From IMG/VR virus record IMGVR_UViG_3300032229_000759, positions 1 through 64,000 of that record: a DNA stretch of 64,000 nucleotides; one strand, given 5' to 3'. The stretch is from a virus. Of the stretch, positions 45,507 through 55,308 are shown piece after piece. How positions within the stretch are numbered: position 1 is the first letter of the stretch; each line of letters starts with the position of its first letter. A model generated the notes under the pieces. It was not told where the DNA came from. It did not search any database and worked only from the letters and a program-made list of their open reading frames with translations. The position numbers were made by a program, and so were the translations under genes.

Positions 45507-48500
45507 ATGGGATGTTGTTCTATATTTAATAAATCTTTATTTAGTGACGTAAATATAGAGAACTTAGATTGTAATATTGATAGCTTAAAAAAGTTTATAC
45601 GCTCATACGACGATTCTATCAGCGGCTTGTGGCTTCCTATTATAATAAAACCAGACCAGAAAGCAGAGTATGGGGAATTATTGTCTCCGGCTCGCACCAC
45701 TATCAACAACCCTTTTGATCCTTGTAATTGTGTTTCTGATATTTCTAATGATTATAATGAGTTAGAGTCCGATACGGCATTTAATTGCTCTTATTGCTTA
45801 TCTATGCTTCCTACGAATTTTTCTAAGTCTTGGAAATTAAAAGACACTGACGGCAACGAATCAACTCAATCTTTTATTGCTGACTGCACAAGCGGCGCTT
45901 GCGACACAAGAATGCAAAAAGATGATTATTTAGCAAAAATTCCTTATATTAATCAAAAATACATCAATCAATTCTCAGACTTCAAATATTTACAAGAATT
46001 TCCTTCCATAACCAATGGAGGACTGGGTTTTGAGCATTTTGTATTTTCCCAGGGCGGAGCGCAGCTTAATAGTTTTTCTTACACTTCTAATAAATTTTAT
46101 ATCGACTGGGTGTTAAAGCCATGTTTATCGGAAATTCCTTATGATCCTTTAACGTCTTCATATAATAGCAAAGATGATCACGATAAAGCATATGCTAGAG
46201 CAATGCAAACAAATAAAACTTGTGGTAATTTTATTTTAACCACAGTTAATCCTTCCTATTCGGGTATCAATCCTTATTATCCTATTTTTAGTGGTTTAAT
46301 AGGTGACCCCGAGCAAGGTTCTGTAAGAGACTCTTATTCTAAATTATTGCCCAAAGCAGAAGATTTTACTTCTCCTTATGGCTTTACCAATCATACTTAT
46401 GACAATATTTTTGTTAAAACAGAAAGATTAGGATCTTATTGGAAATGGAACTATAAAGAAGGTATTTTAGGATGGTATAGACATTTTGATAAAGACAAAA
46501 AAGATGACACAAGGCCCATTAAAGGCATAGATTTATATATTGCTCCTGGTGATGTTTTTTGGGCAACTAATCAAGGACCAGAGCCTCCCCCAATAGCTAA
46601 TAGAGGAAATCCAGATATTAAAAGCTGTCCATCCGGCTTAAAACTTATTAAAAATAATATAGTTACAGGCGTTATTCCTAGCGGATCAGAATTTACATAT
46701 ATTTCTAGTAATCTATACTCTAGATTTTTAAATATTTATGCTAGAATAGATAAAAATGATCAGTTAATTAATTTAACGTCCAATGAGCCAATCAAAAAAT
46801 TTCGTTTGGCAGCTATGTTATGTACAGCTCCTCAATATGACGAAATTACTATTGATTTATTAAAACCCAATAAGGTAGCCGGTTTTGATGAAGCTCCATC
46901 TGTTTTAGAGGGCCGAGGAAAGAACGAAGAGAAAAACTATATTACTATTAATAATTTTGGACAAAATTTAGATTATAATCGAGATATGTCTACTAGCTTT
47001 ATTGGTAGTGTTAATGGTTTTGGTTTTATAAAAACAAAAAGTGATTTAATCAATACATTAGCAAATAAATATGGAGGATATTTGTGGTGTCCTATGGATT
47101 CTACTTTATCTTTAACTTATGATACAAAAATTAAAGACCAGTGTTATATAGATTTAAATTATGATATAGTAGTTAAAAATTCTTTAGTAAAAAATCAGCC
47201 CCAGTGTAGTACAGAAATTGATTGTTCAGAATTTACGGGTAACATATTTTCATATAATCAAAATTTATCACATAAACATACTTTAAGTAGTCAAATTAAT
47301 AGTATCAAAAACTATGCAACATCTTGTAATAACGGAGAGAACACAATAGCAGCAGTGGTACAAACCGCAAAACTATCTTTAAATAATAATAAAATAAAAG
47401 AGATTATAGCTTCCAGTGGTTGTTCCATATTTAATAATACCTATCCAAGAATTATTACTAGTAGCTCTACTAATAGTTGTAGATATTGTGGTCCACAATC
47501 ATCCTACGGACTAGTAACTAGTACAGATAATAATGTTTGTAAGAACGGAGACGGCACACCAGATAATTTTTGTGATTATAAATTGGCAAATTTTTACAAT
47601 AATAGCGAAAATCCACAAGCCGGTTTGATAGGAACCAGAATACCTAGAGAAATCATAGACGGTACACTATATTTTAAAAGACAGTATAACGCGTTTGTAT
47701 TTGATCCCCGAATAGACAAGGCAGCATTTCATCATCAAGACGGCGTTTATTTTGAATCTAATGTTTTTAGTTCAATTTCGGGATCCACCTACTTTCTGCA
47801 AAACTCATCTTCTAGTAGTAACACAGATGGACACGATGTATCTATTCAATTTGACACTAAAAAAGTTGGTATCAAACTATATTCTGTTAAGATAGAGAAA
47901 CTAAGAAGTAGTTCGGAGTCTTCTGCTGATTGTATAGCTTTTCCTAACAATGAGCCGTGTAAATGTTATGGATTAAGTTTGGTGCCATCATTTTTATTTA
48001 ATTGCAGGGATAGCTCTTTCACTTTTACTAATGATCCGGTATTTTTTACTCCTAATTTATCGACTAAATACGGACCTACATTTAAAGCTTATGGCGGATA
48101 TTCAGAAGATTATATTAATAAGTTATTTATAGAATCTAATAATCGTATTCCTAATCATCCAAGAATAGGTTCTGTTTTAAACTATTTATCTAAAAAAATT
48201 GATCCAGAATTTCCATACGGATGTGAACAATCTATTAGCTTAAATTTACCCAATTATGTAAAAAACTCTTGGTCTTTTACTATTTCTAATTTTAATACTA
48301 ATCATGCGGATGTTTGGGCAGAAATTCTAGAAAATGTTGATTTATTCAATCCTAATAATTATAGCGAAAATGAATACGGAGAAACCGAAGCTAGTACTAA
48401 TGTTGGCTATCAAAGATTTGCAAATAAAGTAGAAATTAATAATAAAACATTATATGATAAACAAAAAAAGATTATCTCTACTAAAAATGATTCAATTGGA

Positions 48501-51500
48501 GCTATTAATGTTGTTTTAACTAATCCATATTTAGTTTCTCTTATGGGAAATAGTATATATTTATATCCTCCAAGTGGCACGTTTTGTTCTAATGAAACAG
48601 TATACGGCGGTCGCGGAGATGAACTAACTATAGTTCCTATTAAATTTACCAGAATACCCAGAAAACAAATATTAAATTTTGGTATACATCCTATTCAACC
48701 CATGGGTACTTTAAGCGCCGGGGCTTTTCATCCAAACAAAGGATTAGAATACTCTAATACTACCTCACCTTTTGGCCCTTTATTTACTAATTATTCCTAT
48801 GTTCGTGATGAGTATTATTTTGATTATGATCGAGATATTTTTCCTATTGAAAATACATATACCGATCCAATAACGGGTGTTGAAACAACTACTACTTCTC
48901 CGCAAAGATTCCAAAGCTATGTATTCATTGGAGATCTAACTAAAAAAGTTAAAGACGTATTAAACCAAATTCAAAATTTAAATAACGATGTTTCTAAGCT
49001 TAGGTTGTATTTAAATATTAATAATCAATGGTATATATATAATACTTCAAATTTATTTGGTTATATAGCCAATAATAAAGCTTATAGTGGTCCACCACTA
49101 GCTTTTGAATATACTCATAAAGATTATAAACAAACTTGTCCTATATTAATACCTAGTTCTCCTAAAAAACATATTACTTTTAATTATTTGAGATCTCCTT
49201 TAGATAATGACGTGTTCGAAACAAGACGCTTCAACGACTTTCCTTTGTCAGTAGCTGTAGCAAAAAAATATGATCTATCATATCCATTTATTCCTGAAAT
49301 TTTTAATATTGAAGAAGTTAACAACAAAGTAATTCGTATAGAAGGTATTCGTCCATATTTTATGTTCGAAGAAGAGTTTTTACCCACACAGTCTAATGCT
49401 ACATCTATAGCCGGCTTAGAAAGCACCGTTATAGAAAAAATTAATGAGACTAATCCTTATGTGCATCTTGTGAATAAAGAACAAATTTGGATGTATAAAG
49501 GATACGGAGATAAAAGAGTCGTAGCTTCTTATTTATTAACCGGTCGAGGATCAGATAGTTATTATGATTTTTTGTATACTAATTTTAGCAATCTTAACAT
49601 AGATTTATTAGCTACTAATTCAGATGGATATATACATAATTCTTATAAAAAGATTAGCTCTATACCGTCTATATTTATAGAAGAATCTTATAGTAAAAAT
49701 TCATCCCCATTTATTGCTAAATATTTAAAAATAGAATATGTTGATACTTATGGTAATATAATAAAAAAACAAAATATAAGAAATAACGCTCGTCCTAAAG
49801 CCTATACATATTTTGTGCTAGATGGTAGGAGAAGAGATCTGGGGGATTTACCAGAAAAAATACAACAGATCACGTTGTATCAGTCTCTTCAACAAACACT
49901 AAAGAAAGAATTAGATCCCTATTTGACTAGCATAAATCCAGAACTGCGATCAATATCTTTTGAAGAAAAAATTAGACAAATACTCAGCAATACATATAGC
50001 GACTCTTCTGCTAATGTGCAATTTTTAAAGAATCTTCCTGACAGAGCTAAATGGTCAGATATTTTAAATTTTGACGGCAATATTATTAATGATATTACAA
50101 AATATAATTTTACTATCCATGACCATAAGCGTATCTATCCTAGTAGTTTATATCTAAATAATTTTTATAAATTAATTGTAAATTCTAATAGTAATCATTA
50201 TAACTTTCGTGCTTTATTTAATGGTGAGGATGACTGCAACTATAATGGCAATGTGTATTATTGTATACATCAAAAATATAATACAGAAAATCAAGATAAC
50301 TATAATATTAACAATAATTTATTATCTAATTTTAATAATTATTTACCATATATAGATATAAATATATTTTCTAATCGCTTTAGTTTCAGCGCCCCAACAC
50401 CTTCGGGTACGGTGCAAATAAGTGGTATCCACCAATACTTAGACATTGACCATGACTGGGAATCATATCATAATCCAGTAACAGGATCAGCATTATTTTG
50501 GATTAATATAGACCCAGCATTTGACCTAAAGTCTTGTTTAACTTTTGATCAAAAAATGTATTCTGATACATTTAGAATAGATGATGTGCCATATCAATTA
50601 TATGATATTGATTGTACTACTAATTATAATGCTGATGGATGCCGTCAAACATTTTTCCCAACCGTTCCAAATTCAGAGATTACATCTTATAATGTTTTTA
50701 ATTTTGAAACTGAGTATTTGACAAGAGTTACTGGAACGTCTCCATTTGTAAGATTTCCTGTATATTGTGATTCAGACGCTTTAGATACTTGCGGAAGCAA
50801 ATCGTGTGGTATTAAAACCGTTGGTTCAACATCTTGTAGCGGCATATATAAAATCTATGAAGAAAAAAATATCCCCATTACCGGCATACCAGAAAGTGTG
50901 CCATATATTATATCTTATGAAGGAGGTAATTATAACCCTCTAGGTAATAATCAACCTCACTATATTCAGCGCTTTGAATTATCCCCAGAAAATCCTTTAA
51001 TTGTTAGTTCGGGTTCTTCTTGTTCATTATTGCCATTAAGACCCAAAAGAGATTCCCTAAACAATAATAATAGATTATCTGTTTTAAACGAAGACTATCA
51101 AGCAGCATTAGAAAGCTCAATAGTAAATGATCATTCTGCTACTGTAGTGGACACAGATATATTTGCTAATGAAATGTTATTTAGATTAATGTATGGAGAA
51201 AAACAAAAAATTAATTTAAATACATTAAATAATCAAAATCAAAACATCACATATATGGATTTATTAAAGCATACAGACCCCAAAGTTACTGCCAAAGATA
51301 TATATAAAAATATTCCATATGAATATGATACAACCGCCCCAGTAGAAAACAGAATAATCACCGGATCCATATCTGTACAAGGAACCTTAAAAGTTGGTAA
51401 GTCAGTTAGTATAAGAATAGGCTCCCATAATCTTTCTTGTGGTGTGATTAAAGAGAATGGAGATATAAAAATTCAGGCCAACTATAATGGTGAATCTATT

Positions 51501-53594
51501 GAGGGAATTATACATCAAGAATATGTGGATAATAATTCCATTGCGGTATGTGGAGGACCGTGTTCTTCTCCAGATAGTAATACTACATATAATTTAATTA
51601 AAACATGTCAAGAATTACAACAATATAGTCATTCTTTATCAAGAGTTACTACCGGAGCTACATTGTTTAAACAGTGTCCCAAGCCGTGTGACCAAGGTTG
51701 TACCGAAGACGAATTAACAGACGTATCATTTCCATATTGGTCAGAACCATTACAAATAGGATTAGGGCCAGTGGGTAATGGGCCATGTGTTACTTATGTT
51801 GTATACAGTCCTTGCGCCGGAAACCAGGGCGGATGGTATCAAACTAATCATAATGTTGCTCGGTCTGTAGAAGACGGAATACCACAGGGATGTAGTATTA
51901 TTGCGAGTAATGAGGCAGAAATTAGTTTTAGCACCTACGCTAGAGGAGCGTTTGGAGGATGTTATCCTAAACCAATGAGAACACAAGTATCAGCAGATGG
52001 ACTCTTTAATACAGGAGAAGTAGAAGATTTTAATGGTGGGTTAATGATAAATCAGCCTGGAGCGATAGGAGACGGCATTAATATCACCCAGCCTTCATGC
52101 GGCACGTGTTTCACTCTAGATTATGAAGATCCATTAACTAAAAATAAGTTATATAATGTTTTTGGAGGAGGTTCTTATCCACCTTATCCTGGTAATACTT
52201 CCCAAAGTTGTGAATGCGCTAATTGGGAATATGGCTATTGTAGAAATACCAATAATGCATCTTTATGTGTGTGTAACGGCTTGCAATATGACTATAACGA
52301 ATTTGATTATAATTTTGAATATTGTAGATATAATATTACTTTAAAAGGTTATAAGAGACGAATAAACTATCCTTCTAATAATAGAATAATCACTATTTCT
52401 AAAGCTTGCTCATCAACCTCTGCAGGAACCACTAATGATCCTGGAGAGATTATGGGAGGAGGATCTGGCGGCCGGTCTACTGAAAACTGTATATGGATAG
52501 AATGTCCAGGTGCTATTCCTACAAAATGGCATATTTATGATGTAAAATCTAGAACTCAAAATAATGCATATAATCCTTTATGTCCACAACAATTATGCTC
52601 TGTGAACTATACTAATACCAGCATTACAATAAACCTAGCTTCTGGACAAAGTAAATGTTGGTATTTTACAGAATTAACGAGCAACAATGCTTGTCCATTA
52701 ATCAGTGTATCGGTTCCAGATAATAGCTTTACAGTTAGCGACACCATAGATAGCTATTGTGGATCTTGTTTAAACCAAGAACCAAAATTAACAATGAATC
52801 CTCAACAGCAACCCTGGGATATTATAGAAGAACAAAGAACTTGTGTCTTAGGATATATATTAACAGACGGTAACCCTAACATCGATGGTCCTGTTGGTAT
52901 GGGTGGTAGTGTGTGGTTGGCAGGATATTGCGGCATAAGAGCCTCTTTGTGTTATCAAAGAGAAGGCACAGGCGGCGGTGGACAATGTGGTAAAAATGCT
53001 CCAGATTCTTATCCTTGGAGCACCTGTATTTCTTATTCAGAACCGTCTGTTTGCGTAGGAGGTAATGATTCATCTATTGTGGGAGGCTGTAATATTCCGG
53101 TTAGTTTTCCATATTCTAATGGTAAAGCTGGCGAACGCATAGTATCTTTATGGAAAAAACAAATGTCTCAAATTTGGCTAAATACCGCACCGTGTCATAA
53201 TAATAAAAATAAATATACGGTGGGCGACATTGTGGAGGGGGTGGTGCCTGATTCGTGTAGTGAAGTTAAGTATACTAAAATTAATTATCCTTCTATGTCT
53301 TACAGAGCAACTTTTGGTGATCCGGTGGTTACACAAGGCACGATAGGATTTACAGTAGCATATTATACTTATACTTATCGTAGACCAAAAACTATACAAG
53401 ACGTATTTAAGGGAGAGGCATTAGTAGAACAATGCAATCAGGTTACATCACATAATCCTATAGGATCACTAAATATATCCGAAAAACACAAGACTTTTGG
53501 TTGCAGCAATGTAGCTCAGTGTTATGATACTGATGTTAATGGTTGTGATGATACCAATTATTGTTGTAGATACGGGAAAACTAACTATGAATAA
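45507..53594 (+). CDS. Cysteine-rich giant tail-tip protein (2695 aa)
   Basis: The likely start is ATG 45507 (MGCCSIFNK); a GTG at 45495 inside the previous gene is less likely. The first 900 residues are mixed beta with many aromatic and acidic residues and cysteine pairs (CNCVSD, CSYCLSML). From about residue 1750 the protein becomes very cysteine-rich: by my count about 48 Cys in the last 940 residues, including CSCG-type pairs, CPKPCDQGC and CECANWEYGYC, then ending CDDTNYCCRYGKTNYE. Such density suggests metal binding or disulfides formed after export. No enzyme motif is recognised. Its last eight bases overlap the next gene. It is probably a fibre or tip protein. Confidence 0.5.
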   Translation: MGCCSIFNKSLFSDVNIENLDCNIDSLKKFIRSYDDSISGLWLPIIIKPDQKAEYGELLSPARTTINNPFDPCNCVSDISNDYNELESDTAFNCSYCLSMLPTNFSKSWKLKDTDGNESTQSFIADCTSGACDTRMQKDDYLAKIPYINQKYINQFSDFKYLQEFPSITNGGLGFEHFVFSQGGAQLNSFSYTSNKFYIDWVLKPCLSEIPYDPLTSSYNSKDDHDKAYARAMQTNKTCGNFILTTVNPSYSGINPYYPIFSGLIGDPEQGSVRDSYSKLLPKAEDFTSPYGFTNHTYDNIFVKTERLGSYWKWNYKEGILGWYRHFDKDKKDDTRPIKGIDLYIAPGDVFWATNQGPEPPPIANRGNPDIKSCPSGLKLIKNNIVTGVIPSGSEFTYISSNLYSRFLNIYARIDKNDQLINLTSNEPIKKFRLAAMLCTAPQYDEITIDLLKPNKVAGFDEAPSVLEGRGKNEEKNYITINNFGQNLDYNRDMSTSFIGSVNGFGFIKTKSDLINTLANKYGGYLWCPMDSTLSLTYDTKIKDQCYIDLNYDIVVKNSLVKNQPQCSTEIDCSEFTGNIFSYNQNLSHKHTLSSQINSIKNYATSCNNGENTIAAVVQTAKLSLNNNKIKEIIASSGCSIFNNTYPRIITSSSTNSCRYCGPQSSYGLVTSTDNNVCKNGDGTPDNFCDYKLANFYNNSENPQAGLIGTRIPREIIDGTLYFKRQYNAFVFDPRIDKAAFHHQDGVYFESNVFSSISGSTYFLQNSSSSSNTDGHDVSIQFDTKKVGIKLYSVKIEKLRSSSESSADCIAFPNNEPCKCYGLSLVPSFLFNCRDSSFTFTNDPVFFTPNLSTKYGPTFKAYGGYSEDYINKLFIESNNRIPNHPRIGSVLNYLSKKIDPEFPYGCEQSISLNLPNYVKNSWSFTISNFNTNHADVWAEILENVDLFNPNNYSENEYGETEASTNVGYQRFANKVEINNKTLYDKQKKIISTKNDSIGAINVVLTNPYLVSLMGNSIYLYPPSGTFCSNETVYGGRGDELTIVPIKFTRIPRKQILNFGIHPIQPMGTLSAGAFHPNKGLEYSNTTSPFGPLFTNYSYVRDEYYFDYDRDIFPIENTYTDPITGVETTTTSPQRFQSYVFIGDLTKKVKDVLNQIQNLNNDVSKLRLYLNINNQWYIYNTSNLFGYIANNKAYSGPPLAFEYTHKDYKQTCPILIPSSPKKHITFNYLRSPLDNDVFETRRFNDFPLSVAVAKKYDLSYPFIPEIFNIEEVNNKVIRIEGIRPYFMFEEEFLPTQSNATSIAGLESTVIEKINETNPYVHLVNKEQIWMYKGYGDKRVVASYLLTGRGSDSYYDFLYTNFSNLNIDLLATNSDGYIHNSYKKISSIPSIFIEESYSKNSSPFIAKYLKIEYVDTYGNIIKKQNIRNNARPKAYTYFVLDGRRRDLGDLPEKIQQITLYQSLQQTLKKELDPYLTSINPELRSISFEEKIRQILSNTYSDSSANVQFLKNLPDRAKWSDILNFDGNIINDITKYNFTIHDHKRIYPSSLYLNNFYKLIVNSNSNHYNFRALFNGEDDCNYNGNVYYCIHQKYNTENQDNYNINNNLLSNFNNYLPYIDINIFSNRFSFSAPTPSGTVQISGIHQYLDIDHDWESYHNPVTGSALFWINIDPAFDLKSCLTFDQKMYSDTFRIDDVPYQLYDIDCTTNYNADGCRQTFFPTVPNSEITSYNVFNFETEYLTRVTGTSPFVRFPVYCDSDALDTCGSKSCGIKTVGSTSCSGIYKIYEEKNIPITGIPESVPYIISYEGGNYNPLGNNQPHYIQRFELSPENPLIVSSGSSCSLLPLRPKRDSLNNNNRLSVLNEDYQAALESSIVNDHSATVVDTDIFANEMLFRLMYGEKQKINLNTLNNQNQNITYMDLLKHTDPKVTAKDIYKNIPYEYDTTAPVENRIITGSISVQGTLKVGKSVSIRIGSHNLSCGVIKENGDIKIQANYNGESIEGIIHQEYVDNNSIAVCGGPCSSPDSNTTYNLIKTCQELQQYSHSLSRVTTGATLFKQCPKPCDQGCTEDELTDVSFPYWSEPLQIGLGPVGNGPCVTYVVYSPCAGNQGGWYQTNHNVARSVEDGIPQGCSIIASNEAEISFSTYARGAFGGCYPKPMRTQVSADGLFNTGEVEDFNGGLMINQPGAIGDGINITQPSCGTCFTLDYEDPLTKNKLYNVFGGGSYPPYPGNTSQSCECANWEYGYCRNTNNASLCVCNGLQYDYNEFDYNFEYCRYNITLKGYKRRINYPSNNRIITISKACSSTSAGTTNDPGEIMGGGSGGRSTENCIWIECPGAIPTKWHIYDVKSRTQNNAYNPLCPQQLCSVNYTNTSITINLASGQSKCWYFTELTSNNACPLISVSVPDNSFTVSDTIDSYCGSCLNQEPKLTMNPQQQPWDIIEEQRTCVLGYILTDGNPNIDGPVGMGGSVWLAGYCGIRASLCYQREGTGGGGQCGKNAPDSYPWSTCISYSEPSVCVGGNDSSIVGGCNIPVSFPYSNGKAGERIVSLWKKQMSQIWLNTAPCHNNKNKYTVGDIVEGVVPDSCSEVKYTKINYPSMSYRATFGDPVVTQGTIGFTVAYYTYTYRRPKTIQDVFKGEALVEQCNQVTSHNPIGSLNISEKHKTFGCSNVAQCYDTDVNGCDDTNYCCRYGKTNYE

Positions 53595-54063
53595 TACTGC
53601 TTACTGTGATTTAAAGAGCACGGGCTCTTCGTTTAATAATAAGCCATTATATAAATGCGAGTATTGTGGTTTAACTGTTGGCTTAGAAGATCCTAATACC
53701 AAAATTATGTGTTTTAAAAAGATAGAGGATCTAGCACACGACATACATAAAAATCATTTACAAGACCCTAATACTTTTAAACCCACCCACCTATCTGATA
53801 AAAAAATACCAGAGCTTATATTAGAGGAAGCTAAAAAAGAAGCTATCAATAATGTCGTTACAGAAAATCAAACAGAAGAATTATGCACCCAAGAAGAGAT
53901 TAACAACAGATTAGCTATTTGCAATACTTGCGAATACTTTAAGGATAGTTCTTGCTTACTATGTGGCTGCGTAGTAGTTAGAGAAGCTAATCATAAAAAT
54001 AAGCTAGCCCATCGTAATCAAAAATGCCCTGCGGATAAATGGGGTCCTATTAATTTACCTTAA
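53587..54063 (+). CDS. Zinc-finger protein with CPxxKW tail (158 aa)
   Basis: The likely start is ATG 53587 (MNNTAYC), overlapping the previous stop by eight bases; upstream in-frame Met codons lie inside the previous gene and were not chosen. C24 and C27 begin a first motif (CEYCG), followed by C42 and H51, H54 and H57, a C2H2-like arrangement. C112, C115, C123, C126, C128 and C147 form a second, six-cysteine metal site: 'CNTCEYFKDSSCLLCGC' then 'CPADKW'. The 'CPxxKW' ending is a small domain I associate with proteins beside phage tail genes. Function is unknown. Confidence 0.65.
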   Translation: MNNTAYCDLKSTGSSFNNKPLYKCEYCGLTVGLEDPNTKIMCFKKIEDLAHDIHKNHLQDPNTFKPTHLSDKKIPELILEEAKKEAINNVVTENQTEELCTQEEINNRLAICNTCEYFKDSSCLLCGCVVVREANHKNKLAHRNQKCPADKWGPINLP

Positions 54064-55003
54064 AACGCAAAACCTCTGTTGGTTCTAATCCATATATAGC
54101 AGTATATTGATTAGTGGTGATTTCTCCTTTGTTGTTAATTAACACAGTAACAGGAACCCTGCTATTACCAGACCAACTTTTGAAAAAATGTAGTCCAATA
54201 ACAACCTCTCCTTTAGGCTGGCTGTTTTTGGGCCAAAAAATATTTTCTACCGGCTTATCAGTTAAGTCTGTTGGAAACGCGTTTTTATCAACGTCTAAGA
54301 ACACCCCGTCTATACCATTTCTATACATCCAGCATATATAGCTGTATGAGTTTATTTTAGTAGACTTATAATTAACATGCAAATCTATATCGTCTGTGGT
54401 ATTCCAGGCTATAGAAATTTGTAAATCTCCAGTGCCAGCATTAGATTTTTTGAGACGTTTTTGTATTTCTCTAATATGGCCATTATCACCAGTACCTTGG
54501 TCACCAGTCCCAAGCCCCCTAGATGCTGTATAAGAGCCCTGGGTTGGCTTTGCTGCGGGTTGTTTAATATTTTGGGGTGTCTGATCGGGTACTAACTTAT
54601 TTAAAATTTGAGGATCCAAAGAGGCGACATATGCTGTTTCAGAACTATTGTCCGCAACATCAAGTTCGGGGAATTTAACATCAACCGATTCTTCATGAAC
54701 TACAGCATCAACCATCTTAGAACTTGCGCTTTGACCGATTAGAGATTCTTGTGCTTGATCCTCTAATATTTCTATTGATGGAAATTCTTCATGAGATACT
54801 TGCTGGTCTGTTTGAGTATTAAATGACAAGGTTAATACTATGGGCTTAGTATCATTTTCGCCTAAAGATATCAGGGCTAGTATTAATAGTAATACTGTAT
54901 GAAAAATGGAGCTTTGTAAAACACCACTATCGTATAGAGTTAAAACCCAATTGTCCCAGTAACTAAAGGAGTTTAACCTTTGTCCTGCTGATTTTTTTGC
55001 CAT
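54050..55003 (-). CDS. Membrane-anchored protein with YfaP/DUF2135-like C-terminal domain
   Basis: The preferred start is ATG 55003 (317 residues); a TTG at 55030 is possible but overlaps the next gene more. Residues about 32-47 form one membrane segment (IFHTVLLLILALISL). The middle is acidic then Pro/Gln-rich, followed by 'GLGTGDQGTGDNG'. From about residue 190 a compact beta domain reads 'GDLQISIAWNTTDDIDLHV', 'GVFLDVDKNAFP', 'PVENIFWP', 'PKGEVVIGLHFF'. This matches the YfaP/DUF2135-type order (W-N-x-x-D-D-I-D-L-H-V, L-D-V-D, V-E-N-I-F-W-P). The TonB-like layout with such a domain is one I recall from planctomycete proteins, so it could be host-derived. Its stop overlaps the plus-strand gene by 14 bases. 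Confidence 0.6.
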   Translation of the reverse strand: MAKKSAGQRLNSFSYWDNWVLTLYDSGVLQSSIFHTVLLLILALISLGENDTKPIVLTLSFNTQTDQQVSHEEFPSIEILEDQAQESLIGQSASSKMVDAVVHEESVDVKFPELDVADNSSETAYVASLDPQILNKLVPDQTPQNIKQPAAKPTQGSYTASRGLGTGDQGTGDNGHIREIQKRLKKSNAGTGDLQISIAWNTTDDIDLHVNYKSTKINSYSYICWMYRNGIDGVFLDVDKNAFPTDLTDKPVENIFWPKNSQPKGEVVIGLHFFKSWSGNSRVPVTVLINNKGEITTNQYTAIYGLEPTEVLRFKVN

Positions 55004-55305
55004 TTGTGCCAACCGTTGTTTGGTAACCAATTATTGTCATCATCTTTACGCTTAGGAAAGAGCGTTCCGCCTTTCTTATGCTGTCCAAAAGCTAATACTG
55101 CGCCACAATCAGCACATCTTAACTCATAATAATCATTGCCCTCTACGTTTCTTACTATAAATCTTAAGTTTTGACTCTTACATAGTCCACACTTTTCTTC
55201 AGAAAAAATCTCTTGAATCAAAGCTAATTCTTTAAAAATTTCTTTTTGTCCAGATGCTTCCAGCTCAAAAGACAATTTATCACTAGCTTTGTAAAAGACT
55301 TTCAT
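54973..55305 (-). CDS. Zinc-ribbon protein (110 aa)
   Basis: Cysteines 39, 42, 64 and 67 form CGLC and CADCG, a classic zinc ribbon. The N-terminal helix (about 10-37) and a Lys/Asp/Trp-rich tail flank it. Such small phage proteins often assist recombination or transcription but this one cannot be assigned. It is three bases downstream of the annealing-protein gene and overlaps the membrane-protein gene by about 31 bases, so it is part of the same operon. The SD is GGAAATA, moderate. Confidence 0.65.
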   Translation of the reverse strand: MKVFYKASDKLSFELEASGQKEIFKELALIQEIFSEEKCGLCKSQNLRFIVRNVEGNDYYELRCADCGAVLAFGQHKKGGTLFPKRKDDDNNWLPNNGWHKWQKNQQDKG

Positions 55306-55308
55306 AAG

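Noticed and set aside
53524-53586. Earlier start of the zinc-finger gene at 53524
   Set aside because: The extra codons are hydrophobic, lie inside the cysteine-rich gene's end and have no ribosome site; ATG 53587 fits the overlap pattern.
1-54063. Prophage or host chromosome origin
   Set aside because: No integrase, attachment site, tRNA or host genes; long uninterrupted virion operon fits a lytic-type phage genome.
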